A stretch of DNA of 64,000 nucleotides from Streptantibioticus silvisoli (GCF_027947535.2 NZ_JAAGKO020000008.1:62001-126000), one strand, 5' to 3'; positions 36,324-45,113 are shown, counted from the stretch's first letter. Program-made: numbers and translations. The notes: generated from the sequence alone by a model not told the origin.

Positions 36324-37091
36324 ATGACTGTTCACCTTGAGGCCGCCGACGGCGTCGGCGTCATCCGCCTGGACCGCCCGCCGATGAACGCGCTGGACGT
36401 CGCCACCCAGGACGCCCTGCGGCAGGCCGCCGCCGAGTGCTCCGCGCGCGCCGACATCCGGGCCGTGGTGCTGTGGGGCGGGGAGAAGGTGTTCGCGGCC
36501 GGCGCGGACATCAAGGAGATGCAGGCCATGGGGTACGAGGACATGGCACTGCGGGCCGGCGCGCTCCAGGAGTCGTTCACCGCCGTGGCCCGTATCCCCA
36601 AGCCGGTCGTGGCCGCCGTCACCGGCTACGCGCTCGGCGGCGGCTGCGAACTCGCGCTGTGCGCCGACATCCGGATCGTCGCCGACAACGCCAGGTTCGG
36701 CCAGCCGGAGATCCTGCTCGGCCTGATCCCCGGCGCCGGCGGCACCCAGCGGCTGTCCCGGCTGGTCGGCCCCTCGCGCGCCAAGGACCTGATCTTCACC
36801 GGACGCATGGTCAAGGCCGACGAGGCGCTCGCCATCGGCCTGGCCGACCGCGTCGTGGCGCCGGACCAGGTCCACGGCGAGGCGCACGCCTGGGCCGCGC
36901 GGCTCGCCAAGGGGCCGGCCCTCGCGCTGCGTGCCGCCAAGGAGGCGATCGACACCGGTCTGGAGACCGGCCTGGAGACCGGACTCGCCGTCGAACGCGG
37001 CCTGTTCGCCGGGCTGTTCGCCACCCGGGACCGCGAGGCCGGCATGCGCAGCTTCGTCGAGCAGGGCCCCGGCAAGGCCGACTTCGGCTGA
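36324..37091 (+). CDS. Enoyl-CoA hydratase/isomerase family protein
   Basis: A 255-residue crotonase-fold enzyme. Seen: GVIRLDRPPMNALD, VFAAGADIKEM (oxyanion-hole segment), ALGGGCELALCADIRI (second oxyanion strand) and GQPEILLGLIPGAGGTQRL, which has both catalytic Glu positions of true hydratases (E in CELAL and in PEILLG). Probably acts in fatty-acid or branched-chain beta-oxidation, hydrating trans-2-enoyl-CoA. The frame extends upstream, but ATG 36324 opens on the domain. Monocistronic as far as I can see. Confidence 0.92.
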   Translation: MTVHLEAADGVGVIRLDRPPMNALDVATQDALRQAAAECSARADIRAVVLWGGEKVFAAGADIKEMQAMGYEDMALRAGALQESFTAVARIPKPVVAAVTGYALGGGCELALCADIRIVADNARFGQPEILLGLIPGAGGTQRLSRLVGPSRAKDLIFTGRMVKADEALAIGLADRVVAPDQVHGEAHAWAARLAKGPALALRAAKEAIDTGLETGLETGLAVERGLFAGLFATRDREAGMRSFVEQGPGKADFG

Positions 37092-37265
37092 CCGCCCGCG
37101 ACCGCGCCGGCCACCGCTGCCGTCCCAGGTCGCGCCCCAGGTCACAGGGGGTACGCCGGGGTGTCCGCTGCCGTGGGCATATGACCCGGTGGTAGGCCCG
37201 GCGTTCCCTCGTGCGGGGTCAATTCCCTTGGTTCCGGCCCGAACCGGCGTCCCGGACGCCATCAT

Positions 37266-37766
37266 GTGGCCATGGTCGGTCGGGGAACGTCGCATCAGTC
37301 ACCGCCGTCGGGCACCGTCGCGCCGACGTGGCCGGCGGTGCCGAGGGATCTGCACGACGCCTACATCCTGGAGGTCCTCGGCGACCCCTCGGCCGGCGAG
37401 GTCTGCTTCCAGTCCCGCCCCGAGTCGGCCTCCACAGCCCGCCGCCTCACCCTCGCCAAGCTCCGCGCCTGGGGCCTGGGACCGCTCAGCGACACCTGCG
37501 AGCTGCTGGTGTCCGAACTCGTCGGCAACGCGGTGCGCCACACCGGTGCGCAGACCTTCGGCCTGACCATGGAACGCCGCCGCGGCTGGGTCCGCGTCGA
37601 GGTGCGCGACCCCTCCCGCGCCCTGCCCTGCCTGCTGCCGGTGCAGGACCTCGACGTCAGCGGCCGCGGGTTGATGCTGGTCGACAAGCTCTCCGACCGC
37701 TGGGGGGTGGACCTGCTGCCGCGCGGCAAGACCGCCTGGTTCGAACTGCGCGACGGCGAGCGCTGA
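37266..37766 (+). CDS. RsbW-like ATP-binding protein (HATPase_c, anti-sigma factor type)
   Basis: A 166-residue small kinase-fold protein common in Streptomyces. N box: LLVSELVGNAVRHTG; G1: WVRVEVRDPSRALP; G2: VSGRGLMLVDKLSDRWGV. Such proteins bind sigma factors or anti-anti-sigma (STAS) partners and can phosphorylate the latter on Ser. No cognate sigma factor or STAS gene is adjacent; the nearest STAS gene is at 55650. Start is GTG 37266 or ATG 37272. Confidence 0.85.
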   Translation: MAMVGRGTSHQSPPSGTVAPTWPAVPRDLHDAYILEVLGDPSAGEVCFQSRPESASTARRLTLAKLRAWGLGPLSDTCELLVSELVGNAVRHTGAQTFGLTMERRRGWVRVEVRDPSRALPCLLPVQDLDVSGRGLMLVDKLSDRWGVDLLPRGKTAWFELRDGER

Positions 37767-37880
37767 CCCACCCCGTGCGTTAGCGTCGGAGCCGCACGGC
37801 GGTGGACGGTGCCGTACATCGGTGGACGGCGTTGTCCGACAGCGGCCGGCACCGGAGAACGGCAGCCGGTGCCGGACCCG

Positions 37881-37919
37881 CACCGCACGACAGCGGACCG
37901 CACCGCACGACAGCAGACC
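37881..37919. repeat. Two tandem 20-bp repeats
   Basis: CACCGCACGACAGCGGACCG at 37881-37900 is followed at once by a 19-base copy with one change, 33 bp before the SDR start codon. It could be an operator pair or mere slippage. Confidence 0.8.
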
Positions 37920-37951
37920 TCGACGGACGCAGCGGACAAAGGGGAAGGCGC

Positions 37952-38785
37952 ATGACGTCAGCACGGGAGCGCAGGGGGACGGCCGTGGTGACCGGCGCCT
38001 CCGCGGGCATCGGTCTGGCCTACGCGGAACGGCTCGCCGCCACCGGGCACGACGTGGTGCTGGTGGCCCGCCGCGCCGACCGGCTGGCCGACCTCGCCGA
38101 CCGGCTGCGCCGCGCGTACGGCGGCACCGTCACGCCGCTCACCGCCGATCTGGCCGACCCCGAGGGCCTGGCCGCCGTCGCCGAACGGGTCACCGGCGAC
38201 GACGTCACCCACCTCGTCAACAACGCGGGCATCAACGGCTACGGCCCGTTCGCCGGGAAGGACCCGGGCCTGATCGCCGCGGTCCTGGCGCTCAACGTCA
38301 CCGCGCCCACCCTGCTGACCCGTGCCGCGCTGCCCGGCCTGCTGGCGCGCGGCCGCGGCGCGGTGGTCAACGTCGCCTCGCTGCTGGCGTTCTCCGGCGC
38401 GCAGCCGCCCGGCCCGCTGCCGCACCGGGCGGTGTACGCCGGCAGCAAGGGCTACCTGGTCACCTTCAGCCGCATCCTGGCCGCCGAACTCGTCGGCACC
38501 CCGGTCCAGGTCCAGGTGCTGTGCCCGGGGCTGACGGACACCGAGTTCCACCTCGTCGACGCGGACCGCCCGCTGGCCGGCCGCGAACCGCGCAGCAGCG
38601 GCCGCGGCATGGCCGCCGCCGACGTCGTCGACGCCTCGCTCGCCGGGCTGGCGGCCGACGAGACGGTCTGCGTCCCCGGCCTCGCCGACCCGGCCGCCGT
38701 CGACCGGCTGCTGGCCGCCGAGGCCGGGTTGCGCACCGCGGCCGGCTCCCCGCTGGCCGACCGCTACCGTCCGGCGACCGGCTGA
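37952..38785 (+). CDS. Short-chain dehydrogenase/reductase
   Basis: A 277-residue SDR of the classical type. Cofactor loop TGASAGIGLAYAERLA with VARRADRL after strand 2 (NADP preference likely from the Arg pair), LVNNAGINGYG, a conserved NVASLLAF strand holding the catalytic Ser, and AVYAGSKGYLVTF with the YxxxK pair. The substrate is unknown. A strong ribosome site (GGGGAAGG) precedes ATG 37952. Monocistronic. Confidence 0.92.
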   Translation: MTSARERRGTAVVTGASAGIGLAYAERLAATGHDVVLVARRADRLADLADRLRRAYGGTVTPLTADLADPEGLAAVAERVTGDDVTHLVNNAGINGYGPFAGKDPGLIAAVLALNVTAPTLLTRAALPGLLARGRGAVVNVASLLAFSGAQPPGPLPHRAVYAGSKGYLVTFSRILAAELVGTPVQVQVLCPGLTDTEFHLVDADRPLAGREPRSSGRGMAAADVVDASLAGLAADETVCVPGLADPAAVDRLLAAEAGLRTAAGSPLADRYRPATG

Positions 38786-38900
38786 CCCGTCGCCGGGGAC
38801 GCGGGCGTCGGGGGCGACTCCGGTGCCGGCCTCGGCGCGCACCCCGGCCCCGGCCCCGGCCCCGATACCGGTTCCGCAGCCGGATTCAGCCGGGCCCGCT

Positions 38901-39152
38901 TCAACCCCGTCCCCCCGGCCGTCCCGTGCCCCCGGTCCGGTCCCCGGTCCCTCCCCCGGAGCGGGTCGCGCGGCGCAGGGAGACGGCGAGGACCACCACG
39001 ACCGCGGCCGGCGTCAGCCACCAGGCGGCGACGTGGCAGGCGGTGAGCAGGGCCGTGGCGCCCAGCGCCAGGGCCACGCAGAGCGCGACCGTCCAGTCGT
39101 CGCCGATCACGAAGTCGTACCAGAAGCGCAGGAAGTTGTGGACGTGGTTCAT
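38901..39152 (-). CDS. Small two-helix membrane protein
   Basis: An 83-residue protein beginning MNHVHNFLRFWYDFVIGDDW, followed by two hydrophobic helices (about residues 20-60) and a Gly/Thr/Arg-rich tail. Its ATG overlaps the stop of the COG4280-type gene by 4 bases (ATGA), a strong sign that it is real and made with it. I do not know its function. It is the last gene of an operon with a glycosyltransferase, a polysaccharide deacetylase and that membrane protein. Confidence 0.75.
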   Translation of the reverse strand: MNHVHNFLRFWYDFVIGDDWTVALCVALALGATALLTACHVAAWWLTPAAVVVVLAVSLRRATRSGGGTGDRTGGTGRPGGRG

Positions 39153-39925
39153 GAGCCCGCTCCGGGGTCGTCGGGGGAGCCGGGCCGGGTGCCGGCCGGT
39201 TCGCGCGGGCCGCGCAGCGCCGTCACGCAGACCAGCGCGACGGCCAGCGTGCCGGGGACCAGCGCCAGCAGGGCGAGGTCGGAACCGGGCCACCGGGCGC
39301 CGGTGCCCTCGACGGACCAGAACAGGCCGAAGGCGGTGAGCAGCACGCCGACCGCGAACTTCAGGGTGTTCTCCGGTACCCGGGCCAGCGGCGCCCGCAC
39401 CAGCAGGCCGACCGCGGTGACCAGCAGCACCGCGGCCGCCGCACCGAGCGCGGCGAGCCCGATCCGGCCCTGCACCGCGCCGAAGGTGATCACGATGAAC
39501 ACCACCTCCAGCCCTTCCAGCAGTACGCCCTTGAACGCCATGGTGAAGCCGTACCAGTCCGGGACGAACGCCCGCCCGCCGCCGCCGGCCGTCCGGGCGG
39601 CCGCCGCCCGTTCGCGGTAGATCCGGTCCTCGTCGTGCAGCGCCTTGTGGCCGGCGGCCCGCAGGATCGCCTTGCGCAGCCACTGGAGGCCGAAGACCAG
39701 CAGCAGCGCGCCGACCACCAGCCGCAGCGGCTGGAGCGGTACCCGCCCGACGGCCGGGCCCAGCGCGCCCACCACGACCGCCAGGACGGCCAGCGCGGCG
39801 CCGGTGCCGATCAGCGGCGAGCGCCAGCCGCGGGTCGTTCCGGCGGCCAGCACGATGGTCAGCGCCTCCACGGCCTCCACCGCGCAGGCCAGGAAGACCG
39901 ACAGGACCAGGACGGTGGCGTTCAC
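39149..39925 (-). CDS. COG4280-type integral membrane protein
   Basis: A 258-residue protein with about seven helices. Helix 1 carries CAVEAVEALTIVLAAGTTRG and a later helix VLLEGLEVVFIVITFGAVQG. The paired acidic E-x-x-E and EGLEVVFI patterns recall the REGLE-type segments of metal (iron) permeases, and I have seen them in COG4280 proteins, but the substrate is unknown. A soluble loop with HKALHDEDRIYRERAAAA lies between. GTG 39925 overlaps the deacetylase stop (GTGA), so it is coupled on both sides. Confidence 0.7.
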   Translation of the reverse strand: MNATVLVLSVFLACAVEAVEALTIVLAAGTTRGWRSPLIGTGAALAVLAVVVGALGPAVGRVPLQPLRLVVGALLLVFGLQWLRKAILRAAGHKALHDEDRIYRERAAAARTAGGGGRAFVPDWYGFTMAFKGVLLEGLEVVFIVITFGAVQGRIGLAALGAAAAVLLVTAVGLLVRAPLARVPENTLKFAVGVLLTAFGLFWSVEGTGARWPGSDLALLALVPGTLAVALVCVTALRGPREPAGTRPGSPDDPGAGS

Positions 39926-40728
39926 GGTGTCCTCCGGCGGTCGGCGGCGGCGCCGCGGCGCCGGTGGTGCGCGCGGCGGCAGCAGCCGGGGGGTGCGGCG
40001 CGGTGCTCCCGCAGTGGTCCGACGGTGAGGCCGGCGCGTTCGCAGGTCTCCAATATCCTCGGCAGCGCGCCCAGCGCGGAACGCCACGCGCCGGGCGCCG
40101 ACGTGCAGTCCGAGTCGTGCAGCAGCACCGTGCCGCCGCCGCGCAGGTCGGCGGTGACCGTGCGGTGCACCGACTCCGGGGTGGCCCGCCGGGTCCAGTC
40201 CTCGCCCCACGCCGTCCACAGCACCGGTGTGAGGTCCAGGCGCCGCGCGGCCAGGTGCGAGGCGGCCGTCATCACGCCGTACGGCGGCCGGAACAGCCGC
40301 GGGACCTCACCGGTGATGGCGGCCACGCCGTCGCGGGCCCGGGCCAGGTCGTCGTAGGTGGCCCGCGGGCCGCGCAGCATCAGCGGCCGGTGCCGCCAGC
40401 CGTGCACGCCGATCTCGTGCCCGGCCTCGGACATCTCCCGCAGCAGGCCGGGCGCCCGGCGGGCCATCGACCCCAGTACGAAGAACGTCGCGCGTATCCC
40501 GTGCCCGTCCAGCGCCCGCAGGAAGAACGGCGTGGACAGCGGATCGGGCCCGTCGTCGAAGGTCAGCGCCACGTGGTCGGGCCTGCCGCGGCCGCTGAGC
40601 GCGGGCATCAGCCGGTTGCGCAGCGGCCCGAGCGTCGACACGACGGGCGCCGCGTGCACGGCGGCCAGCAGGGGCAGCCCGACCTTGGCGACGGTGAGAG
40701 CGGTACGGACGGCGGGGGCGGCGGGCAT
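39922..40728 (-). CDS. Polysaccharide deacetylase (NodB domain)
   Basis: A 268-residue CE4 enzyme with an N-terminal hydrophobic anchor (about residues 8-28). NodB motif 1: VALTFDDGPDPLSTPFF (catalytic Asp and metal Asp); motif 2: IGVHGWRHRPLM (metal His pair); motif 3: LFRPPYGVM; motif 4 near VLWTAWGEDW; motif 5: TVLLHDSD. It removes N- or O-acetyl groups from an outside polysaccharide or peptidoglycan. Start: ATG 40728 with GAGGAG 6 bases upstream, preferred to the longer 40770 start. Translationally coupled to the next gene. The C-terminal ~25 residues are Arg-rich. Confidence 0.9.
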   Translation of the reverse strand: MPAAPAVRTALTVAKVGLPLLAAVHAAPVVSTLGPLRNRLMPALSGRGRPDHVALTFDDGPDPLSTPFFLRALDGHGIRATFFVLGSMARRAPGLLREMSEAGHEIGVHGWRHRPLMLRGPRATYDDLARARDGVAAITGEVPRLFRPPYGVMTAASHLAARRLDLTPVLWTAWGEDWTRRATPESVHRTVTADLRGGGTVLLHDSDCTSAPGAWRSALGALPRILETCERAGLTVGPLREHRAAPPGCCRRAHHRRRGAAADRRRTP

Positions 40729-40786
40729 CGAATGCTCCTCAACGGCGGCCGGGCAGGGGGAGTTCGGCAAGGGACGCGGGAGCGGG

Positions 40787-42160
40787 TCACAGGTCGAGGT
40801 CGTGCAGCAGGTGCGTCCCGCCGCGGGCGACCGCGTCCTCGGTGCTGTCCGGCCCGGCCAGCAGCGTGGTGGCCAGCGCTGCGGCCAGCACCAGCGCCGT
40901 CCGCCGCTGGGCGCGCCCGGCCCGGACCGGGACCGCCGCCGCGCCGGGACCGGACGCGGCCGCCGTCACCGCCGGCGTCACCGGTGCGGCCGGTACGCGT
41001 TCCGGTCGTACGCGCACCGTAACGCCACCGCGGCCCGGGGTGGGACGGCGGGCGGCGTCGAGTATCGCGGCGGCCGGGCCGTCGGCGTCGCCCCTGGCGA
41101 ACAGGGCGAGCCCCGCCGCCCGTTGGGCGCTGCCGGCCGGGCCGTCCAGCAGACCGGTGAGCACCGGACCGAGGTCGTCGGCGTGGCGTATCCAGGTCGC
41201 CAGGCCCGCCGCGTCCAGGGCGGCGGCGTTGGTGCGCCCGTGGCCCGGTATGCAGCCGTAGGAGGCGACCGGCAGGCCGCTGGCGAACGCCTCCAGGGAG
41301 GTGAGGCCGCCGGCGTTCTGCACCAGGACGTCGGCCGCGTGCATCAGGCCCGGCATGTCGTCGACCCAGCCGAAGACGTGGCCGGTCCCGGCGGCCCGCA
41401 GCCGGTCGGCGAGGGCCTGGTTGCGCCCGCAGACGACGACCGGGACGGCGGCGCCGCACGCGCGTATCCGCGCCGCGGCCTGCTCGACCGGGCCGACGCC
41501 CCAGGAACCGGCGACCAGCAGCGCCAGCGGCCCGTGCGGCGGCAGTCCGAACCGGGTCCGGGCCGCCCGCCGCGCCTGCGGGGTGGCCGGGCCGAACCGG
41601 GGGTCGACGACCGGTCCGCGGGTCAGCACCCGGTGCGCCCCGCACGCCTCGGCCTGCCCGGCCGGGATCGGGTGCAGGGCCAGGTGGGTGTCGACGCCGG
41701 GCGCCACCCACAGCGGATGCACCGAGAAGTCGGTCAGGTACGTCAGCACCGGCACGGTCAGCCGCCCGTCGCGCCGCAGCGCGCCCAGCACCTGGCCGGC
41801 CAGCGGATAGGTGGCGACCACCGCGCGGGTGCCCGGCCGCAGCGCGCGCAGCGCCCGGTGCTCCGCCGCGCGCAGTACCGCGTTCGACACCCGGCCGCGG
41901 CCCGGCCGTTCCGTCGTGGCGTAGATCCGCTGGTACGCCCACGGCGCGTGGGTCAGCAGCTGGTGGTAGGTGCCGCCGAGCAGCGTGCCGAGCCGGGCGG
42001 GCAGCAGGTCGAGGAAGTCGAACCGGTCCACCGCGACCCCGCGGGCGGTCAGCCGGCGGGCGAGTTCCGCGGCGGCCCCGTCGTGGCCGGCCCCCACGCT
42101 CGCGGAGACGATGGCGACCCTGGCCGGTCCCGCCCCTGCAGGACTGTCGAGGTACGGCAC
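40787..42160 (-). CDS. MGDG-synthase-like glycosyltransferase
   Basis: A 457-residue GT28-type enzyme. The N-terminal MGDG-synthase domain (PF06925-like) opens with ARVAIVSASVGAGHDGAA and the C-terminal half has the sugar-nucleotide site VFGWVDDMPGLMHAADVLVQ followed by NAGGLTSLEAFASGLP. Such enzymes glycosylate diacylglycerol or related lipids at the inner leaflet. The last ~70 residues contain a single hydrophobic helix (LVLAAALATTLLAG), which is unusual and may anchor it. Start GTG 42160; a CTACAA-C-TTGTAG dyad begins exactly 38 bp upstream. First gene of a four-gene operon. Confidence 0.85.
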   Translation of the reverse strand: MPYLDSPAGAGPARVAIVSASVGAGHDGAAAELARRLTARGVAVDRFDFLDLLPARLGTLLGGTYHQLLTHAPWAYQRIYATTERPGRGRVSNAVLRAAEHRALRALRPGTRAVVATYPLAGQVLGALRRDGRLTVPVLTYLTDFSVHPLWVAPGVDTHLALHPIPAGQAEACGAHRVLTRGPVVDPRFGPATPQARRAARTRFGLPPHGPLALLVAGSWGVGPVEQAAARIRACGAAVPVVVCGRNQALADRLRAAGTGHVFGWVDDMPGLMHAADVLVQNAGGLTSLEAFASGLPVASYGCIPGHGRTNAAALDAAGLATWIRHADDLGPVLTGLLDGPAGSAQRAAGLALFARGDADGPAAAILDAARRPTPGRGGVTVRVRPERVPAAPVTPAVTAAASGPGAAAVPVRAGRAQRRTALVLAAALATTLLAGPDSTEDAVARGGTHLLHDLDL

Positions 42161-42197
42161 GTGGAACCTGCTTCCGAACGGGGGAGTGGTTCGTACT

Positions 42198-42210
42198 CTA
42201 CAACTTGTAG
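42198..42210. promoter_or_regulatory. BlaI/MecI-like operator (perfect dyad)
   Basis: CTACAA-C-TTGTAG, a perfect 6-1-6 inverted repeat, 38 bp before the GTG of the MGDG-synthase-like gene. The TACA...TGTA core resembles sites of BlaI/MecI/CopY repressors. A BlaI-family gene lies at 46495. Confidence 0.6.
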
Positions 42211-42285
42211 TAGCTGATCTCGAACCACCCCCGACGGCCCCGCGGGGCGCGACGCGCACCGTGCGAACGGCGGTGTTCGCCCAGC

Positions 42286-42987
42286 TCAACGGCGTGCGCG
42301 GGGCTCGCTCCCGGCCGGCCGTCCGCGCGGCACGCCGCACCGGTCGCACCACCACCGGGCCGCCGACAGCCACGCCACCGCGAACAGCCAGCCGCCGGCC
42401 ACGTCGCCCGCCCAGTGCACCCCGAGGTAGACCCGGCTGAGCCCGACCACCACCGCCCACCCCGCCACCACCGCGCACGCCCAGCGCGCCGCCACCGGCC
42501 GCAGCCGCGCCGCCAGCACCGCGCACAGCACCCCCGCCACCAGGCACGACGTCGTGGTGTGCCCGGAGGGGAAGGAGAAACCGGAGGCCGGCGCCGCCCA
42601 CCCCGCGCGATCCGGCCGGGGCCGCGCGATCGCCTCCATCACCCCGTAGCGGGTCAGCTGCGCCGCCACCACGAACGCCGCCAGCGCCCCCGTCACGCGC
42701 AGCCGCCGGGCCGCCGGACCACCGGTCGCCAGACCGGCCGCCACCACCAGCAGGTACGGCCACACCCCGGTGCCGCTGTCGGTCACCCACCGCGCGGCGG
42801 TCACCGCCGCGGCCGGCCGGTGCCCCAGTGCCCAGGCGTGCGGCCACCGTTCGGCGCCCAGCACCAGATCCGGCCGCACCCCCAGGACCCCGGCCGCCGC
42901 CGCGAACAGCGCCGCGCTGACGACCGCCGTCCACCCGTACACCGCGCGGTGCCGCCGCGGCGGACCCGTGCCGGGCGGGCCGGTCAC
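42286..42987 (-). CDS. PAP2-family phosphatase
   Basis: A 233-residue membrane phosphatase with about six helices. The phosphatase triad is complete: AIARPRPDRAGW, FSFPSGHTTTS and GLSRVYLGVHWAGDVAGG. Members dephosphorylate undecaprenyl pyrophosphate, phosphatidic acid or similar lipids on the outer face. GTG 42987 overlaps the stop of the large membrane protein gene by 4 bases (GTGA). With glycosyltransferases next door, a lipid-carrier recycling role is plausible. Confidence 0.9.
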   Translation of the reverse strand: MTGPPGTGPPRRHRAVYGWTAVVSAALFAAAAGVLGVRPDLVLGAERWPHAWALGHRPAAAVTAARWVTDSGTGVWPYLLVVAAGLATGGPAARRLRVTGALAAFVVAAQLTRYGVMEAIARPRPDRAGWAAPASGFSFPSGHTTTSCLVAGVLCAVLAARLRPVAARWACAVVAGWAVVVGLSRVYLGVHWAGDVAGGWLFAVAWLSAARWWCDRCGVPRGRPAGSEPRARR

Positions 42988-44780
42988 CGGGGGCCCGCGG
43001 CGTGGCGCGCGTCCGCCAGGGGGAGCGCGGTGGTGGTGATGGTCATCGGGGTGCCGGAGACGGCGATCAGGTAGACGTGCCGGTCGCGGCCGGTGGGCAG
43101 CGGCTGGAGGTCGGCCGGGGCCCGCAGGACGTAGTCGCCGCGGGCGTGCGGGCGCAGGACGGCCGGCCCGGACCGCACGGTCCACCAGTCCGACGCGCCC
43201 TGGCCGCTGCGGGTGGCGAAGTGCGGGGCCAGCGCGGTGCCGGTGACGTTGACCGCCCGCACGGCGAGGCCGGTCAGGGTCGGCCGGCCCCGGCCGGCGA
43301 CCGTCAGGCGGTCGATCGTCATCCGCAGCGGCGGCGGGCTCGCGGCGGCCACGCCGACGCACAGCACGGCCGGGGCCAGCAGCGCGGCCAGCACCGCCGC
43401 GCCGGCCCGCCGCCCGCCGGCCACGACCGGCCGCGGCTGCCAGGCCCCGGCCAGCGCGGAGGCCGGCACGGTGGCCGCCGCCGCGATCCACAGCGGCGTC
43501 ATCAGCAGGAAGTAGCCGTCCTGCGAACGGGTGGTCAGGTAGAACGCGCACCACGGCAGCACCGTCAGCGCCGGCCCCAGCCGCCGCACGAACAGCACGG
43601 TGGCGGCGAGCAGCCCGAGCATCAGCAGCATGCCCGCGTAGGAGTAGAAGTCCAGCCGGTCGCTGCCGCCGGTGACGTAGTACGAGATGCCCATCACCCC
43701 CTGCCCGTGCAGGATCGCCTTCTGGGTGAACGGCAGGAGGCTGCCCGACAGCCACTGCGACGGCCCCTGGGCGATGAAGTAGGCGTTGACCAGCAGCCAG
43801 GTGGCGAACGCGAGGGCCGCGTGCCGGACGGTCACCTCCAGGGCGCGCCGGTGGCCCAGTTCACCGCGCCGGACCGCGTACATCCCGACGAGCAGGAACG
43901 GCGCCAGGAACCAGGCGAGTTGCTGCGCCGCGCAGGCCAGCCCGAGGCACACCGACCGTGCGACGCCGCCGCGCCCGAGCCGTCCGCCGGCCCCCGTGCG
44001 GTGCCAGCGCACCACGACCGGGATCAGCAGGGCCAGCGCGGTGATCGCCGGGTAGCCGCCGCGGGCGTAGGCGGGCAGCAGGCCGAAGCCGAGGCAGACC
44101 GCGGTGGCCGCCGACCGCCACGGCGCCGGCAGCAGCACCCACAGCGTGACGGTGCCCGCGAGCAGCGCGCCGGTGGTCACCGCGGTGGCGGCCACCGTCG
44201 AGTGCGCGAACAGGTGGATCGGCGCGACCAGCAGGGCGGTCAACGGCCCGTAGCCGTAGGTGTAGTCGGCGCCGCCCGACATCAGCTTGGTGATCCCCAC
44301 GGTCGGCGTGCCGAACAGCCACGGCCACGGCTGCCCGTACATCGCGTGCCCGTGCACGATCTCGTTCGCCGCCTGCGTGGTCAGCGCCGCCTCGTCGATG
44401 CCGGCCGGGTTCAGCCACAGGGCGCACACCACCAGGACGGCCGCCAGCACCAGGACGCCCAGGTCCACCCGGCCCAGCCCGCGCCGGCTGCGGGTGGCGA
44501 ACGCGAGCACCCCGGCGGTCAGGATCCCGGCGTAGCAGACCGAGATGACGCCCGCCACGACCGGCACGTTCGCCATCGCGGTCGTCCACGCGGACCGCGT
44601 CCCGATGAACAGGCTGATGGTGGCCAGCAGGGTCAGACCCCGGTGCCACTGCGGCGGCGCGTCACCGGCCGGCGTGTCCGGACCGGCGGCGCCGGCGGTC
44701 ACCGCGGCGCCGGGCGTCCGCCTCACCCCGGCCGGGTCCCCGCCCGGGGTGCCGACACGCGTGGGCGGATCGTCGTCCAT
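42984..44780 (-). CDS. Large polytopic membrane protein, glycosyltransferase candidate
   Basis: A 598-residue protein with about 11-12 hydrophobic helices and a C-terminal soluble part of ~120 residues rich in Thr/Arg. The first outside loop has LNPAGIDEAALTTQAANEIV and a conserved-looking Asp/Glu pair, as in GT-C enzymes of actinobacteria; PWPWLFGTPTVG follows. The frame is open upstream to 45149, but ATG 44780 has GAGGAGAA before it, and the upstream part is Pro-rich junk, so I start here. A CTAC-N5-GTAG dyad begins 38 bp before the ATG, matching the spacing at the 42160 gene. Sugar and acceptor unknown. Confidence 0.72.
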   Translation of the reverse strand: MDDDPPTRVGTPGGDPAGVRRTPGAAVTAGAAGPDTPAGDAPPQWHRGLTLLATISLFIGTRSAWTTAMANVPVVAGVISVCYAGILTAGVLAFATRSRRGLGRVDLGVLVLAAVLVVCALWLNPAGIDEAALTTQAANEIVHGHAMYGQPWPWLFGTPTVGITKLMSGGADYTYGYGPLTALLVAPIHLFAHSTVAATAVTTGALLAGTVTLWVLLPAPWRSAATAVCLGFGLLPAYARGGYPAITALALLIPVVVRWHRTGAGGRLGRGGVARSVCLGLACAAQQLAWFLAPFLLVGMYAVRRGELGHRRALEVTVRHAALAFATWLLVNAYFIAQGPSQWLSGSLLPFTQKAILHGQGVMGISYYVTGGSDRLDFYSYAGMLLMLGLLAATVLFVRRLGPALTVLPWCAFYLTTRSQDGYFLLMTPLWIAAAATVPASALAGAWQPRPVVAGGRRAGAAVLAALLAPAVLCVGVAAASPPPLRMTIDRLTVAGRGRPTLTGLAVRAVNVTGTALAPHFATRSGQGASDWWTVRSGPAVLRPHARGDYVLRAPADLQPLPTGRDRHVYLIAVSGTPMTITTTALPLADARHAAGPR

Positions 44781-44817
44781 GGCGTTCTTCTCCTCGATTG
44801 GACCGGACCATCGGCTA

Positions 44818-44830
44818 CTACGTCGTGTAG
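44818..44830. promoter_or_regulatory. BlaI/MecI-like operator (imperfect dyad)
   Basis: CTACGTCGTGTAG: outer arms CTAC and GTAG match, the inner two pairs do not. It starts 38 bp before ATG 44780, the same distance as the site at 42198 from its gene. Confidence 0.5.
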
Positions 44831-45100
44831 ATGTCGGATCGGCGGCCGAGGTTGCGCCGAAGGCGCGGGATCCGCCGATGTCGCCGATGGCGCCGACGAC
44901 GCCAGGGGCGGAGCCGGGGGCGGAATCGGAGCCGGGGGCGGGGTCGTGGGCGGAGTCGGGGCCGGGGGCCGGGTAGTGGGGGCGTCCGGGCGGGAGGCGG
45001 AGTGGGTCAGGGGGAGGCGGGGGCTCAAGGGGAGTGCAAGGAGTGCGAGGAGTGCAAGGGGAGCCAAGGGGAGCCAAGGGGGAGGTACGGCCGATGATAA

Positions 45101-45113
45101 CTACATCATGTAG
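45101..45113. promoter_or_regulatory. BlaI/MecI-like operator (perfect dyad), target unclear
   Basis: CTACAT-C-ATGTAG, a perfect 6-1-6 repeat in an AT-rich patch. No gene starts 38 bp away on either strand. It lies 321 bp upstream of ATG 44780 and 289 bp past the M56 gene end. A purine-rich top-strand run (about 45020-45085) lies next to it. Confidence 0.5.

Noticed and set aside
37148-37155. GGGTAC as a stress-sigma -10 before the RsbW-like gene
   Set aside because: No GNNT at 14-16 bases upstream; nearest T gives the wrong spacing.
44723-45067. A 114-codon leftward frame beginning with a Leu-rich, signal-like stretch near the orphan dyad
   Set aside because: TTG start without ribosome site, Pro-rich body, overlaps the start of the large membrane protein gene.
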